A stretch of 64,000 nt of DNA from DASQGA01 sp963722715. GTDB lineage: Bacteria > Actinomycetota > Thermoleophilia > Gaiellales > Gaiellaceae. The position numbers were made by a program, and so were the translations under genes. Positions 16,104 to 26,654 of the stretch are shown in pieces (position 1 is the stretch's first letter; every line of letters starts with the position of its first letter). The notes beneath the pieces were generated by a model. It had not been told where the DNA came from. It made no database searches and worked only from the letters and a program-made list of their open reading frames with translations. The stretch lies in contig CAVROA010000004.1 of NCBI GenBank assembly GCA_963722715.1, positions 62,001 to 126,000 on the forward strand, given 5' to 3'.

Positions 16104-18011
16104 ATGCGCGCGGAGGCGGGTGTTCGTCCGGTGCGCCGGCCTCGTGCTGCCCCCAGGCGCCGGCGCGGTTTCCGCGCGGTCCTGCCTAGCCGGCGCGGGC
16201 TGGCGGGTATTGGCGCGGCAGTCCTCGCGCTCGTCCTGATCGTCGGGGTCGCGTTTTCAGGCTCCGACGCTCGCATCGCAGCGGGTGTCGAGGTCTCCGG
16301 ACTGAAGGTCTCCGGCCTCACGCCGGAGCAGGCGGAGAAGAGGCTCTCCGCGCGGTCCGCGAGCCTGGCCGAGGTTCCGGTGACGTTCACCGGCAGTGGA
16401 AAGAGCTGGCGTATCTCGCCGAAGGAGCTCGATCTCTCGATCGACTGGCCCGCCACCCTCGCCGAGGCCCGTGCGGCAGGAGACTGGCCGCTTCCCTTCC
16501 GCGGTCTGAAGCGGGTGTCGGTCAGGCTCTTCGGAGCCGAGGTGGAGCCTCACGCCGACGCCTACGAGGCTGGGCTGAAGTTCGAGCTGGGGAGAATTGC
16601 GGCGTCCGTCGACAGGAAGGCAGAGAGCGCGTCGATCGTCTTGAACGACCTCACCCCGCGCCTGGAGCCGGCACGCGACGGCACGAAGCTCGACATGCAA
16701 GCGGCAGAGGCGACGGTCGTCTCGGCTCTCGCCGGCTTCTCGCGGAAGCCGGTTGCGCTCCCGATCCAGGTCGACAAGGCCGCGGTCGGGACCGAGGAGC
16801 TTCGACCTGTGCTCGAAGACGTGCAGACCGTTTTGTCGCGCCCGGTGCGCTTCGGCTGGCACGGCACCACGTGGATGGTCACCCGGGAACAGCTGGCGAA
16901 GCTCCTCTCCCTGCCGCGTGGAGGCAGCAAGAAGCTCGCCATCGGAGGCCCATACGCGACGCTCTATTTCAAGCGGCTTTCCCGTGCGTTTGCGAACCCG
17001 CCCCAGAACGCCCAGTTCGAGGTGCAGAGCAATCGAAGCGTTCGCGTCGTCCGCGCCCGCAAGGGCCGGGTGCTCGACGTGCCGGCGACCGCGACCGCGC
17101 TTCTGGAGGCGGCGCTCTCGTCGGGCAAGCGGTCGGCCGAGCTCGTGATCAAGGAAGCGGAGCCCTCCTTGACGACCAAGGAGGCGAAGGAGCTCGGGAT
17201 CAGCCGCGAGCTCGTCCGCTACAGCTCCTTCTACACGGGCACCGCGGACCGGATCACGAACCTGAAGCTCGCGACGAGGCTCCTCGACGGAACGCGGATT
17301 GCACCTGGTGCGACGTTCTCCTTCAACAGGGAGGTAGGTCCCCGCACTGCGGCGCGCGGCTTCCGCTCGGCTCCAGTGATCATCGGCGGCGAGTACGAGG
17401 AGGGCATCGGCGGAGGCGTGTCGCAGGTGGCGACGACGGTCTTCAACGCGGCCTGGGAGGCCGGCTTGAAGATCACGGAGCGGACCGCCCACGCCCTGTA
17501 CATCAGCCGCTATCCCCTCGGGCGCGATGCAACCGTGAACTATCCGGACATTGACCTGAAGTTCGTGAACGACACGAAGCACTGGCTGGTCATGAAGGCC
17601 GTGCCGACCGACACCGGGATCGCGATCAGCCTCCTGGGCGCGCCCACGGGTCGCCGCGTCGTCTCGGTCCCCGGTGAGCTCGAGGAGATCGCGCCCGCGA
17701 AGATCAAGCGGGTGCCGGATCCGGGGCTCTTCGTCGGCGAGAAGGTGATCGAGGAGTTTGGCGCGCCGGCCCGCACGGTCACAGTCATTCGCACGGTCTA
17801 CGTCGGCGACCGCGTGCTTCGCGAGGAGACCTGGCGGACCGCATACCAGTCCGAGCCTCGAGTGATTCGCTACGGAACGATCCCCGTACCGGAGGCCGAG
17901 CCCGAGCCGGCGCCGCCGGACGAGGAGACCCCGACCGAGACGACTCCTACGACGCCGACCGGTACCGCCACGACAGGCACGACGCCGACCACGACGTCTC
18001 CGCGCCGCTAA
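16104..18011 (+). CDS. VanW family protein with peptidoglycan-binding and G5 domains
   Basis: About 635 residues from ATG at 16104. Order: cationic N-terminus, one membrane anchor (about 33-55, LAGIGAAVLALVLIVGVAF), two PG_binding_4-like repeats (about 60-360), a VanW domain (about 370-510; FSFNREVGPRTAARGF, IGGGVSQVATTVFNAA), a G5-like segment (about 545-610) and a Thr/Pro-rich tail (TPTTPTGTATT). Membrane-anchored, facing the wall. VanW occurs in vancomycin-resistance clusters, but its biochemical role is not settled. Typical of Gram-positive lineages. Confidence 0.9.
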   Translation: MRAEAGVRPVRRPRAAPRRRRGFRAVLPSRRGLAGIGAAVLALVLIVGVAFSGSDARIAAGVEVSGLKVSGLTPEQAEKRLSARSASLAEVPVTFTGSGKSWRISPKELDLSIDWPATLAEARAAGDWPLPFRGLKRVSVRLFGAEVEPHADAYEAGLKFELGRIAASVDRKAESASIVLNDLTPRLEPARDGTKLDMQAAEATVVSALAGFSRKPVALPIQVDKAAVGTEELRPVLEDVQTVLSRPVRFGWHGTTWMVTREQLAKLLSLPRGGSKKLAIGGPYATLYFKRLSRAFANPPQNAQFEVQSNRSVRVVRARKGRVLDVPATATALLEAALSSGKRSAELVIKEAEPSLTTKEAKELGISRELVRYSSFYTGTADRITNLKLATRLLDGTRIAPGATFSFNREVGPRTAARGFRSAPVIIGGEYEEGIGGGVSQVATTVFNAAWEAGLKITERTAHALYISRYPLGRDATVNYPDIDLKFVNDTKHWLVMKAVPTDTGIAISLLGAPTGRRVVSVPGELEEIAPAKIKRVPDPGLFVGEKVIEEFGAPARTVTVIRTVYVGDRVLREETWRTAYQSEPRVIRYGTIPVPEAEPEPAPPDEETPTETTPTTPTGTATTGTTPTTTSPRR

Positions 18012-18433
18012 CGCTCTTCCGCTTCACGTATGGCCTCCGCGAGCCAGGCGGGCATCCGGGTGGGCCGCAGGGTGCGGGAGTCCACGCAGGCATGCGTCGT
18101 CCACCCGTCGGCCAGCACTGCCGCCGGCTCGCTCGTCCGCTCGATCACGTAGTCGAAGCGAAACCGGGCGCCGCGAACGTCGCTCACCCGCGCGTGAACG
18201 CGCACTTCGTCGTCGAAGGCGGCCGGCGTCAGGTAGCGAACATGGCTCTCGACCGTGGTGGCGTCGACCCCGTCCTCTTCCCGGAGGCCTCGGTACCCGC
18301 CCCGGAAGCGGGCCAGATACGCGATCCGGGAGATCTCGAACCAGACGAGGTAGACGGCGTTGTGCACCACACCCTGTGCGTCCGTCTCGCTGAAGCGGAC
18401 TCGGAGGTCGGTGGCGAAGCGGAAGTCCTCCAC
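18008..18433 (-). CDS. Acyl-CoA thioesterase, 4HBT hot-dog fold
   Basis: 141 residues with the signature RVRFSETDAQGVVHNAVYLVWFE of the 4-hydroxybenzoyl-CoA/YbgC thioesterase type, where the Asp of ETDAQG is the usual catalytic residue. Hydrolyses an acyl-CoA; substrate not determinable. Cytoplasmic. Its 3' end overlaps that of the VanW gene by four bases in convergent orientation. Confidence 0.87.
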   Translation of the reverse strand: MEDFRFATDLRVRFSETDAQGVVHNAVYLVWFEISRIAYLARFRGGYRGLREEDGVDATTVESHVRYLTPAAFDDEVRVHARVSDVRGARFRFDYVIERTSEPAAVLADGWTTHACVDSRTLRPTRMPAWLAEAIREAEER

Positions 18434-18495
18434 GGCCCGGGGAACTTTGGCAGGCGAGCGGGAGTCGGAGCAAGCACAACCCCGAGGAGGACTTC

Positions 18496-19386
18496 ATGCG
18501 ACGACTGCTTCCGATTCTTTTTCTCACCATCACGGCGATGGCACTCGCGGCCTGCAGCGGCGGCGACGACGAGTCAGGCACAGCCGGCGGCGACGCCGTT
18601 GAAGAACGCGCAGCGGTCGACTTCGCGGCGAGCCAGGACGGCGAGTCGGGCGGCGGCTCGCTGGCGGACGAGACTGCCCGGAGCGCCACGGCGAAGCTTG
18701 ACACACCGGGGATCGGCCCTCGCATCATCAAGATGGCCTCCGTCCGGCTCTCCGTGCGGCGCGGTGAATTCCAGGGTGCCGTCGACGAAGCACGCACGAT
18801 TGCCGCGGCCGTCGGCGGCTTCGTCGTCAGCTCCAGCCAGAGCCAGGGGGAGAAGCGCCTCATGAACGGCTCCGTCGTCCTGCGCGTTCCGGAGCGGAGC
18901 TACGAGACGGTCATGAAGCAAATGGGAGACGTCGGGCGCCTGGACGGCCGGCAGGAGAACGCGCAGGAGGTTTCTGCCGAGTTCGTCGACCTGCAATCGC
19001 GGAAGCGCCACCTCGAGGCCGTGGAACGCCAGCTCCTGGTCCTGCTCGAGCGCGCGGAGAGCGTGCCGGCAGCGTTGGCGGTCCAGTCGAAGCTGAACGA
19101 CACCCAGCTCCAGCTCGAGGAGACGCGCGGGCGGCTCCGGTATCTGGAGGACCAGACGTCATTCGCCACGATCTCCGTCAATCTCCGCGAGCGACTCCCT
19201 GTCGCAGCGGCCGGAAAGGACGGGATCCTCGAGACGTGGAAGGACGGCGCGGAGGGCTTCGCCAACGTTGCCGGCCGCACGTTCGTGGCCGTCGCGACGA
19301 TCGCCCCGATCCTGATCCTGCTCGCCCTCGCGGCCCTCGGCGCGCGCTTTGTCGTCCGCCGCCGTGTCGCGCCCGGAAGTTCGTGA
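18496..19386 (+). CDS. DUF4349 lipoprotein
   Basis: 296 residues. Lipoprotein signal with lipobox LAAC (Cys about residue 20), then a low-complexity acidic linker, a DUF4349 domain (about 75-270; RIIKMASVRLSVRRGEFQ, GSVVLRVPERSYETVM) with a central coiled coil (LQSRKRHLEAVERQLLVLLE), and a C-terminal membrane span (FVAVATIAPILILLALAALG) followed by Arg residues. Anchored at both ends on the outer face of the membrane. Strong GAGGAGG ribosome site just upstream. Function unknown. Confidence 0.87.
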   Translation: MRRLLPILFLTITAMALAACSGGDDESGTAGGDAVEERAAVDFAASQDGESGGGSLADETARSATAKLDTPGIGPRIIKMASVRLSVRRGEFQGAVDEARTIAAAVGGFVVSSSQSQGEKRLMNGSVVLRVPERSYETVMKQMGDVGRLDGRQENAQEVSAEFVDLQSRKRHLEAVERQLLVLLERAESVPAALAVQSKLNDTQLQLEETRGRLRYLEDQTSFATISVNLRERLPVAAAGKDGILETWKDGAEGFANVAGRTFVAVATIAPILILLALAALGARFVVRRRVAPGSS

Positions 19387-19441
19387 TTGCCCCTTTCGGC
19401 GCTCGGGTATCGTCCGGTTGACGTCCGAACAGGGGAGGCCC

Positions 19442-19885
19442 ATGGCGACGAAGACCAAGAAGGACGAGAACAGCGGCGTGGTTGGCCGCTTGGCAGGCAA
19501 AGGCGAAGAGGCGCTGACCAAGCTCATCGACGAGCTCGGCCGCAACGAGCGCGTGGCGGAGGCTCTCTCACGAGCCACGAACGCAAAGGGCAAGCTCGAC
19601 GTCACCTCGCGCGGAGCTCTGCACGGGATCGGCCTGGCGCCGCTCGACGAGGTTCGCGACCTCCAGAAGCGGCTCGAGAGCCTCGAGAAGCGCCTTGCGA
19701 AGGTCGAGACCAAAGCGGGCATCACGCCGACCGCGAAGCGGGCGGAGACCAAGAAGACCCCTTCGTCCGCCACGCGGACGAAAAAGTCCTCCGCCGCCTC
19801 GAAGAAGAAGGCCGACCAGGCGGCTTCGCCTGCCCCCGGCCGGGCGCTCGGCGGCGGCACCGCACGCGGCGGTACCGCAGCCTAG
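19442..19885 (+). CDS. Small protein with coiled coil and Lys/Ala-rich tail
   Basis: 147 residues; ATG at 19442 after GGGGAGG. The N-terminal half is helical with a leucine zipper-like stretch (VRDLQKRLESLEKRLAKVE). The C-terminal 60 residues are Lys/Ala/Ser/Thr-rich (TKKTPSSATRTKKSSAASKK), resembling histone H1-like or phasin/PHA-granule-associated tails. A nucleoid-binding or granule-associated role is possible but unproven. Ends just before repeat copy C. Confidence 0.65.
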   Translation: MATKTKKDENSGVVGRLAGKGEEALTKLIDELGRNERVAEALSRATNAKGKLDVTSRGALHGIGLAPLDEVRDLQKRLESLEKRLAKVETKAGITPTAKRAETKKTPSSATRTKKSSAASKKKADQAASPAPGRALGGGTARGGTAA

Positions 19886-19891
19886 TAGCAG

Positions 19892-19951
19892 TAGGAGGGA
19901 GTGGCGGAACGTCGCCAGGCGGCCAGCGCTCGCTTCGCCGAACCCTTCTTA
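19892..19951. repeat. Palindromic intergenic repeat, copy C (60 bp)
   Basis: Begins TAGGAGGGAGTGGCGGAACG and ends with the reverse complement of TAAGAAGGGTTCGGCGAAGC, so the hairpin is kept although sequence has drifted from copies A and B. Seven bases after the stop of the upstream gene; its last three bases are the TAA stop of the convergent diacylglycerol-kinase-family gene. Confidence 0.75.
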
Positions 19952-20890
19952 TGAGGGATTGGCGGGCACGCGAAGCCGGAGGGCGTGCGGCACGATCTCG
20001 AAGGTCACCGGTGTCGTCCCAGGCTGCTCGCCGTCGAGCGCAATGGGGAGCGGCGTTGCCGAATCGATCGCGATGGCCCGGCCTCGGAGGTGCTCGATCT
20101 TCGGATGGCCGACGTGGCGGCCACGGTAGATCTTCGGAAACGTGAGCACGAAGTCCAGCTTCGTGACGTCGCCGATCAGGACGACGTCGAAAAGGCCGTC
20201 GTCCGCCTTCGCCTCGGGCGCCATCCACATGCCTCCGGCCGTGTAGTCCCCGTTCATCGCGAGTACCTCGAACATGCGGCCCGAGCGGGGGGCACCGTCG
20301 ACGTCGACTGTCACCTCGGCGCTCTTCCAGCGCATGAAGACAGCCACCGTCGACCACATGAACGACGCCTTTCCCCCCAGAGCCTTCGAGGAAGCGTTGG
20401 CGCGCCGTGCGATCGAGCCGCTGATCCCGGCCCCGGCGAAGTTGGCGAAGTACGCCTCCGCCGGCGAGCCGTCGAGGTCCGTGAAGCGTGCGAGGCCGAC
20501 GTCCACCACTCGCGCCTTGCCAGAGCGCGCCGTCTCGATCGCCTCGTCGAGGTCGCCGGGAATCCGCAGGCTGCGCACGAAATCCCTGCCCGTCCCGCGG
20601 GAGAGCACGGCGAGGTCCATTTCCCCTGAACGGCCGGAGCGGATGAGGCCGTTCACGACCTCGTGCACCGTGCCGTCGCCCCCGACGGCGACCAGGAGCC
20701 CGGCCCCACTTGCGGCCGCGCGCTCCGCCAGCTCGACCAGATGACCTGGACGCTCGCTTACGAGCGCCTCGCCCGCGAGCCCGGCCGCCGCCGCGCGCTC
20801 GGCGATCTGTGGCCAGCGCCGGCCGGTGGAGCCGTTTGCGGAGGCCGGGTTGACGAGGAAGACGACCGGCCCTGGGGCCGGGGTGCTCAA
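19949..20890 (-). CDS. Diacylglycerol/sphingosine kinase family lipid kinase (YegS/LCB5-like)
   Basis: 313 residues with the catalytic-domain signature VAVGGDGTVHEVVNGL, the upstream phosphate loop FLVNPASANG, and conserved MNGDYTAGGM and DGLFDVVLIGD in the C-terminal beta-sandwich. Phosphorylates a lipid hydroxyl with ATP, at the membrane surface; exact lipid unknown (diacylglycerol or similar). The ATG start overlaps the stop of the upstream phosphorylase gene by four bases, so the two are coupled. Stop lies in repeat C. Confidence 0.92.
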   Translation of the reverse strand: MSTPAPGPVVFLVNPASANGSTGRRWPQIAERAAAAGLAGEALVSERPGHLVELAERAAASGAGLLVAVGGDGTVHEVVNGLIRSGRSGEMDLAVLSRGTGRDFVRSLRIPGDLDEAIETARSGKARVVDVGLARFTDLDGSPAEAYFANFAGAGISGSIARRANASSKALGGKASFMWSTVAVFMRWKSAEVTVDVDGAPRSGRMFEVLAMNGDYTAGGMWMAPEAKADDGLFDVVLIGDVTKLDFVLTFPKIYRGRHVGHPKIEHLRGRAIAIDSATPLPIALDGEQPGTTPVTFEIVPHALRLRVPANPS

Positions 20891-21603
20891 TGCGAGTCCG
20901 CAGTCACTGTCGCGAGCGCGAGCTCCGTCATCTGGTCGACGGCGGCCCGGAGATCCTCATCGCTGATCCGCTGGAACTCGCCCTCGACGACTACGTCGCT
21001 GACGGTCAGCAGGCAGCCCGCCTGAACCTTGCGGAGCGCTCCGACGGTGAAGAGGACGGCGGCCTCCATCTCCACGGCGAGGATGCCGCGGTCGGACCAC
21101 CGCTGGGCACGGCCCTTGTCGGGGTCGTAGAAGACGTCGCTCGAAACGATCGGCCCTATCCGCACACGGCGGTCGAGCTCTTTCGCCGCGTGCACGGCTC
21201 CGTGGATGAGCTCCCAGTCGGCTGTCGGTGCGTGGGGCTCGCCGCCCGTGTAGTGCCGCGCGGTGCCGTCGGCCGGCACGGCCGAGAGCGCCACGATCAA
21301 GTCGCCGAGCTGAAGGTCGGGCTGCAGGCCGCCGCAAGTCCCGACGCGAAGGAGCCGCTTGACGCCGAGCTGGATCAGCTCCTCGACCACGATCGCGGCC
21401 GAGGGGCATCCCATCCCGGTCGATTGCACGGAAACCGGGCGCCCGCGGAAGGTGCCCGAGAAGCCGAGCATCCCGCGCTCCGAGTTTCGCTGCACCACGT
21501 CCTCGAGGAAGTTCTCGGCGATGTGCTTCGCCCGCAACGGATCGCCGGGGAGGAGGCACGCCTCCGCGTAGTCACCCGGCTCGGCTCGAACGTGGATCGG
21601 CAC
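20887..21603 (-). CDS. deoD: Purine nucleoside phosphorylase, DeoD type
   Basis: 238 residues of the PNP_UDP_1 family: phosphate site LLPGDPLRAKHIAENFL, QSTGMGCPSAAIVVEEL, RVGTCGG, and the nucleoside site AVEMEAA. Overall spacing resembles DeoD-type purine nucleoside phosphorylase rather than uridine phosphorylase, but specificity is inferred. It performs reversible phosphorolysis of nucleosides for salvage, in the cytoplasm. Coupled to the lipid kinase by a four-base overlap. Confidence 0.85.
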   Translation of the reverse strand: MPIHVRAEPGDYAEACLLPGDPLRAKHIAENFLEDVVQRNSERGMLGFSGTFRGRPVSVQSTGMGCPSAAIVVEELIQLGVKRLLRVGTCGGLQPDLQLGDLIVALSAVPADGTARHYTGGEPHAPTADWELIHGAVHAAKELDRRVRIGPIVSSDVFYDPDKGRAQRWSDRGILAVEMEAAVLFTVGALRKVQAGCLLTVSDVVVEGEFQRISDEDLRAAVDQMTELALATVTADSH

Positions 21604-21628
21604 GCGCGCACCCTACTATCGTCCCGCC

Positions 21629-22414
21629 ATGGGACGGTTGGTGAAGAGGCCCGATATCGAGGATGTCCTCGCTTTCTGCGCGGAGGATCCGATCGAGCGC
21701 GTGTTCCTCGAGGACGTTGCGCGCCGCGGCCTTGGTCGCTTCGCCGCAATTCGGGAAGGCGACAGGCTGACGAGCCTCTGCCACATCGGGGCGAACCTGG
21801 TCCCTTCCGGCCCGGAGACTGCGGCTTTCGCCGACCTTGCGTCACGCGGTGACCCGCGGATGATGGTCGGGGAGGAGGCAGCCGTCACGGGCCTGTGGTC
21901 CGTTCTTCGGGACCGGATGCCCGAGCCGCTCGACGACCGTCCGGGCCAGCCCGTCTACGTCCTCGAGGAACCGCCTCAACCCGGAGCAAGTGGATTGCGG
22001 CCGGCCCGCCTGGCCGATCTCGACCTGCTCGTCCGTGCGTCAGCCTCGGCATATCTCGAGGAAGTGGGTGTCGATGCCTACGCACGCGATCCTGCTCTCT
22101 TCGAGTGGCGCACCCGGGTGCAGATCGAGCAGGGGCGCAGCTGGGTTTGGCGGGAAGGTGACGACGTCCTCTTCAAGGCCGAGGCGTCGGCTTGGACGGA
22201 CAGGGCCGTGCAGCTCCAGCAGGTCTGGGTCGATCCGCAGCACCGAGGTGTCGGGAATGCCAAGCGAGGCCTACAGGATCTCTGCCGGCTCTTGCTGGAG
22301 CGGACGCCCGCCATCTGCCTGTTCGTGCGGCCCGAGAACACCCCGGCGATCGCCCTCTACGACTCCGTCGGGATGCGGCGGACGATCGTGTACCGCTCGC
22401 TCATCTTCCCCTAG
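21629..22414 (+). CDS. GNAT-family N-acetyltransferase with N-terminal DUF4081-like domain
   Basis: 261 residues. The C-terminal half (about 120-261) is a GNAT domain with the acetyl-CoA strand-helix QQVWVDPQHRGVGNAKRGL and PENTPAIALYDSVGMRR. The N-terminal half (PIERVFLEDVARRGLGRFAA) matches the DUF4081 type that precedes a GNAT domain in actinobacterial proteins. Substrate unknown. Divergent from deoD with only 25 bases between start codons. Confidence 0.82.
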   Translation: MGRLVKRPDIEDVLAFCAEDPIERVFLEDVARRGLGRFAAIREGDRLTSLCHIGANLVPSGPETAAFADLASRGDPRMMVGEEAAVTGLWSVLRDRMPEPLDDRPGQPVYVLEEPPQPGASGLRPARLADLDLLVRASASAYLEEVGVDAYARDPALFEWRTRVQIEQGRSWVWREGDDVLFKAEASAWTDRAVQLQQVWVDPQHRGVGNAKRGLQDLCRLLLERTPAICLFVRPENTPAIALYDSVGMRRTIVYRSLIFP

Positions 22415-22481
22415 GGGGTTGGTCCCCGCCTCGATCGAGGGTCACCCAGGCGGGTCATAGCCCTGTCGCCGTCTCGACCCG

Positions 22482-22949
22482 ATGATGGGGGGAGTGCGTC
22501 GGCTTGGCCTCTCTGCGGCAGTGGCTGCCTTTGCCCTCACGGCCGGTGCCTGCACCGGTTCAGAGGCGTCGGCGGGACATTCGTGTGGAGCTCTGGACAA
22601 GCGCTTCATCCAGACCGCAGGCCTCAACATGACGGCGCTCGGGATCTGGGCCTCCGGCTACCAGGACGGTGCGATCGAACCAGACGAGATGGTCGCGCAA
22701 GCCCGGAACGCGGCCAAGCGCGTGGGGTACACGGAACCGAACGACCCCTCACTTCAGCGCGCCCAGGTCCTGATCGACGCGATGTTCCTCGAGTACGGGG
22801 ATGCGGTCGCACACCTCGCCAGCGGAAAGCCCGATGCCGGCAAGCGGATGTTCCGCGCCTACGGCCTCGCCAACTTCGCCCGCGAGATCCTGGTTGAAGC
22901 TCAGCCGGAGCTCGCAAAGCGCGGCTGCGACGTCGCGCCCCTCCTCTGA
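22482..22949 (+). CDS. Exported protein of unknown function
   Basis: 155 residues with a clear signal peptide (LGLSAAVAAFALTAGAC). A Cys lies at the cleavage region, but the -3 residue is not a good lipobox, so lipidation is uncertain. The mature part is helical, with two more cysteines (HSCGALDKRF, RGCDVAPLL) and no recognised domain. A 12-base perfect palindrome (CCTCGATCGAGG) lies about 40 bases upstream and might be an operator. Confidence 0.7.
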   Translation: MMGGVRRLGLSAAVAAFALTAGACTGSEASAGHSCGALDKRFIQTAGLNMTALGIWASGYQDGAIEPDEMVAQARNAAKRVGYTEPNDPSLQRAQVLIDAMFLEYGDAVAHLASGKPDAGKRMFRAYGLANFAREILVEAQPELAKRGCDVAPLL

Positions 22950-22968
22950 CCGGCCCTACAATTGCCGC

Positions 22969-23970
22969 GTGGACACGAGGTCGCTCCGGACTCGCATCGA
23001 GGAGCACGTTCGCCGGCATGAGCTGATCCCGCCTGGCGGCGACGTTCTGTGCCTCGTCTCGGGCGGTCCTGACTCCACCTGCCTCTGGCACGCACTCGGG
23101 GCGCTCGGATACGTGGTCGAGAGCCTGCACGTGAACCACGGGCTGCGTGGCGCCGAGTCCGAAGGGGATGCTCGCTTCTGCCGTGAGCGGCTCGGGGCGG
23201 AGGTGGTCGACGCGCCCGGACGGACGGAGGACGAGCTTCGCGAACTTCGCTACTCGTTTGCTCCGGAGCGCCTCAGGGCCACCGGGCACACTGCCTCGGA
23301 TCAGGTCGAGACCGTTCTCTTCCGGCTCGCTTCGAGCGGGACGACAACGGGAATCCGCGTCCGCCGCGAGGATGGGGTCGTGCGACCGCTCTTGAGCGTC
23401 TGGCGTGAGGAGACCGAAGCCTACTGCCGGGCTGAGGGCCTCGAGTTCCGCGTCGACAGCTCCAATCCGGACACGAAGCGAGGCCTCATCCGTGGCGAGA
23501 TCCTTCCGGCGCTCAGGCGTCTGCACCCGGCCGCCGAGCGAAATCTCCTGGCCGCGCTCGAGGAGCACCGATCCCTGCCGCTCCCGGTCGAGCGCGCCCT
23601 CGCCGAGCTGCTCGGAACCCCTGGAGGCTCGCGCCGTGTTGACCTGGGGGAGGGCCGGATCGCCGTCCGGGAATACGACTCGATCTGGCTCGAGCGGCGT
23701 CCGGTGGCGCTCGAGGGCCCCGTGCGCTGGGGCGGCTGGACGATCGAGACCTCGGTCTCCGGCCTTCAGGTCCGGGGCTGGCGGGCAGGGGACCGGCTAG
23801 CACGCCGCTCCAAGAAGGTGCAGGATCTGTTCGTGGACGCGAAGGTGCCCCGGTCGGAGCGCGAGGCCTGGCCGCTCGTGGTCAAGGGGGACGAGGTCGT
23901 CGCGGTGCCGGGGATTGCGAGCGCTCCGGGCTGGGAGGGCACGGTCAGCGCCACGAGGAGCGAGAGCTGA
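22969..23970 (+). CDS. tilS: tRNA(Ile)-lysidine synthase TilS
   Basis: 333 residues, GTG start. The N-terminal PP-loop ATP pyrophosphatase motif reads CLVSGGPDSTCLWHAL, followed by LHVNHGLRGAESEGDARFC and ATGHTASDQVETVLFRL, all characteristic. The C-terminal part holds GWRAGDRLARRSKKVQDLF, the TilS C-terminal substrate-binding motif. Modifies C34 of the minor tRNA-Ile so that it reads AUA; essential in most bacteria. It starts the conserved tilS-hpt-ftsH run, and its TGA stop overlaps a proposed CTG start of hpt. Confidence 0.95.
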   Translation: MDTRSLRTRIEEHVRRHELIPPGGDVLCLVSGGPDSTCLWHALGALGYVVESLHVNHGLRGAESEGDARFCRERLGAEVVDAPGRTEDELRELRYSFAPERLRATGHTASDQVETVLFRLASSGTTTGIRVRREDGVVRPLLSVWREETEAYCRAEGLEFRVDSSNPDTKRGLIRGEILPALRRLHPAAERNLLAALEEHRSLPLPVERALAELLGTPGGSRRVDLGEGRIAVREYDSIWLERRPVALEGPVRWGGWTIETSVSGLQVRGWRAGDRLARRSKKVQDLFVDAKVPRSEREAWPLVVKGDEVVAVPGIASAPGWEGTVSATRSES

Positions 23971-24572
23971 GCCAGAGCCACGTCACCGAGCTGACGAGCG
24001 GGGTCGAAGAGATCCTCGTCGACGAGGCGGCCCTCCAGGCGCGAGTCGCCGAGCTCGGGGCCGAGATCTCGGCCGACTACCGCGACCGAGACCTCCTCCT
24101 GATCGGGGTCCTGAAGGGCGCCATCTTCTTCATGGCCGACCTCATGCGTCAGATCGACCTCCCATGCGAGGTCGACTTCATGGCGATCTCGAGCTACGGG
24201 GCAGGTGTCGACTCCTCGGGGGTCGTCAGGATCTTGAAGGATCTGGACATGCCGATCGAGAACCGAAACGTCGTGATCGTCGAAGACATCGTCGACTCCG
24301 GCCTGACGCTCTCTTACCTGTTGCGCAACCTGGAGGCTCGCCAGCCCGCGTCGCTCGAGATCTGCGCGCTCCTCACGAAGCCGGATCGGCGGGAAAACGA
24401 CGTCGAGTGCCGGTACGTGGGCTTCGAGATCCCGAACCGCTTCGTGATCGGCTATGGCCTGGACTTTGCGGAGCGCTACCGAAATCTCCCCTACATCGGT
24501 GTCTTGCGGGAGGATCTGATCGCCGACGGGGAGAACGAACAGGAGATCCACCGCAGCCCGGTGGTCGAATAG
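23967..24572 (+). CDS. hpt: Hypoxanthine phosphoribosyltransferase, proposed CTG start
   Basis: About 201 residues. The PRPP-binding loop is VVIVEDIVDSGLTLSYLL and the N-terminal region GVEEILVDEAALQARVAEL, DRDLLLIGVLKGAIFFMAD is plainly family sequence. It lies upstream of the first ATG in frame (24132), with no ATG, GTG or TTG available. CTG at 23967 fits well: GAGGAG ends six bases before it, and it overlaps the tilS stop as CTGA. The enzyme salvages hypoxanthine/guanine to IMP/GMP. tilS-hpt-ftsH is a widespread order. Confidence 0.92.
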   Translation: MSQSHVTELTSGVEEILVDEAALQARVAELGAEISADYRDRDLLLIGVLKGAIFFMADLMRQIDLPCEVDFMAISSYGAGVDSSGVVRILKDLDMPIENRNVVIVEDIVDSGLTLSYLLRNLEARQPASLEICALLTKPDRRENDVECRYVGFEIPNRFVIGYGLDFAERYRNLPYIGVLREDLIADGENEQEIHRSPVVE

Positions 24573-24608
24573 CACACTGCTACCCTTTGGCGTGATCCAA
24601 GGACAGAT

Positions 24609-26561
<1,953 letters not shown>

Positions 26562-26578
26562 CGCCCGCTGTGAACGCA

Positions 26579-26643
26579 CCAGCCGCCTGCGCGGCTGGAT
26601 GCTCCTGAACGCCGTTGCTCGACGAGGCTTTTGCCTCGTCGAG
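26579..26643. terminator. Two hairpins between convergent ftsH and cpsB-like gene
   Basis: First, CCAGCCGC/GCGGCTGG with a four-base loop (26579-26598). Second, a perfect 11-bp stem CTCGACGAGGC/GCCTCGTCGAG with a TTTT loop (26618-26643), followed on the plus strand by ACACTCTTCCTA. Placement between convergent stops indicates a bidirectional transcription terminator. Confidence 0.7.
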
Positions 26644-26654
26644 GCACACTCTTC

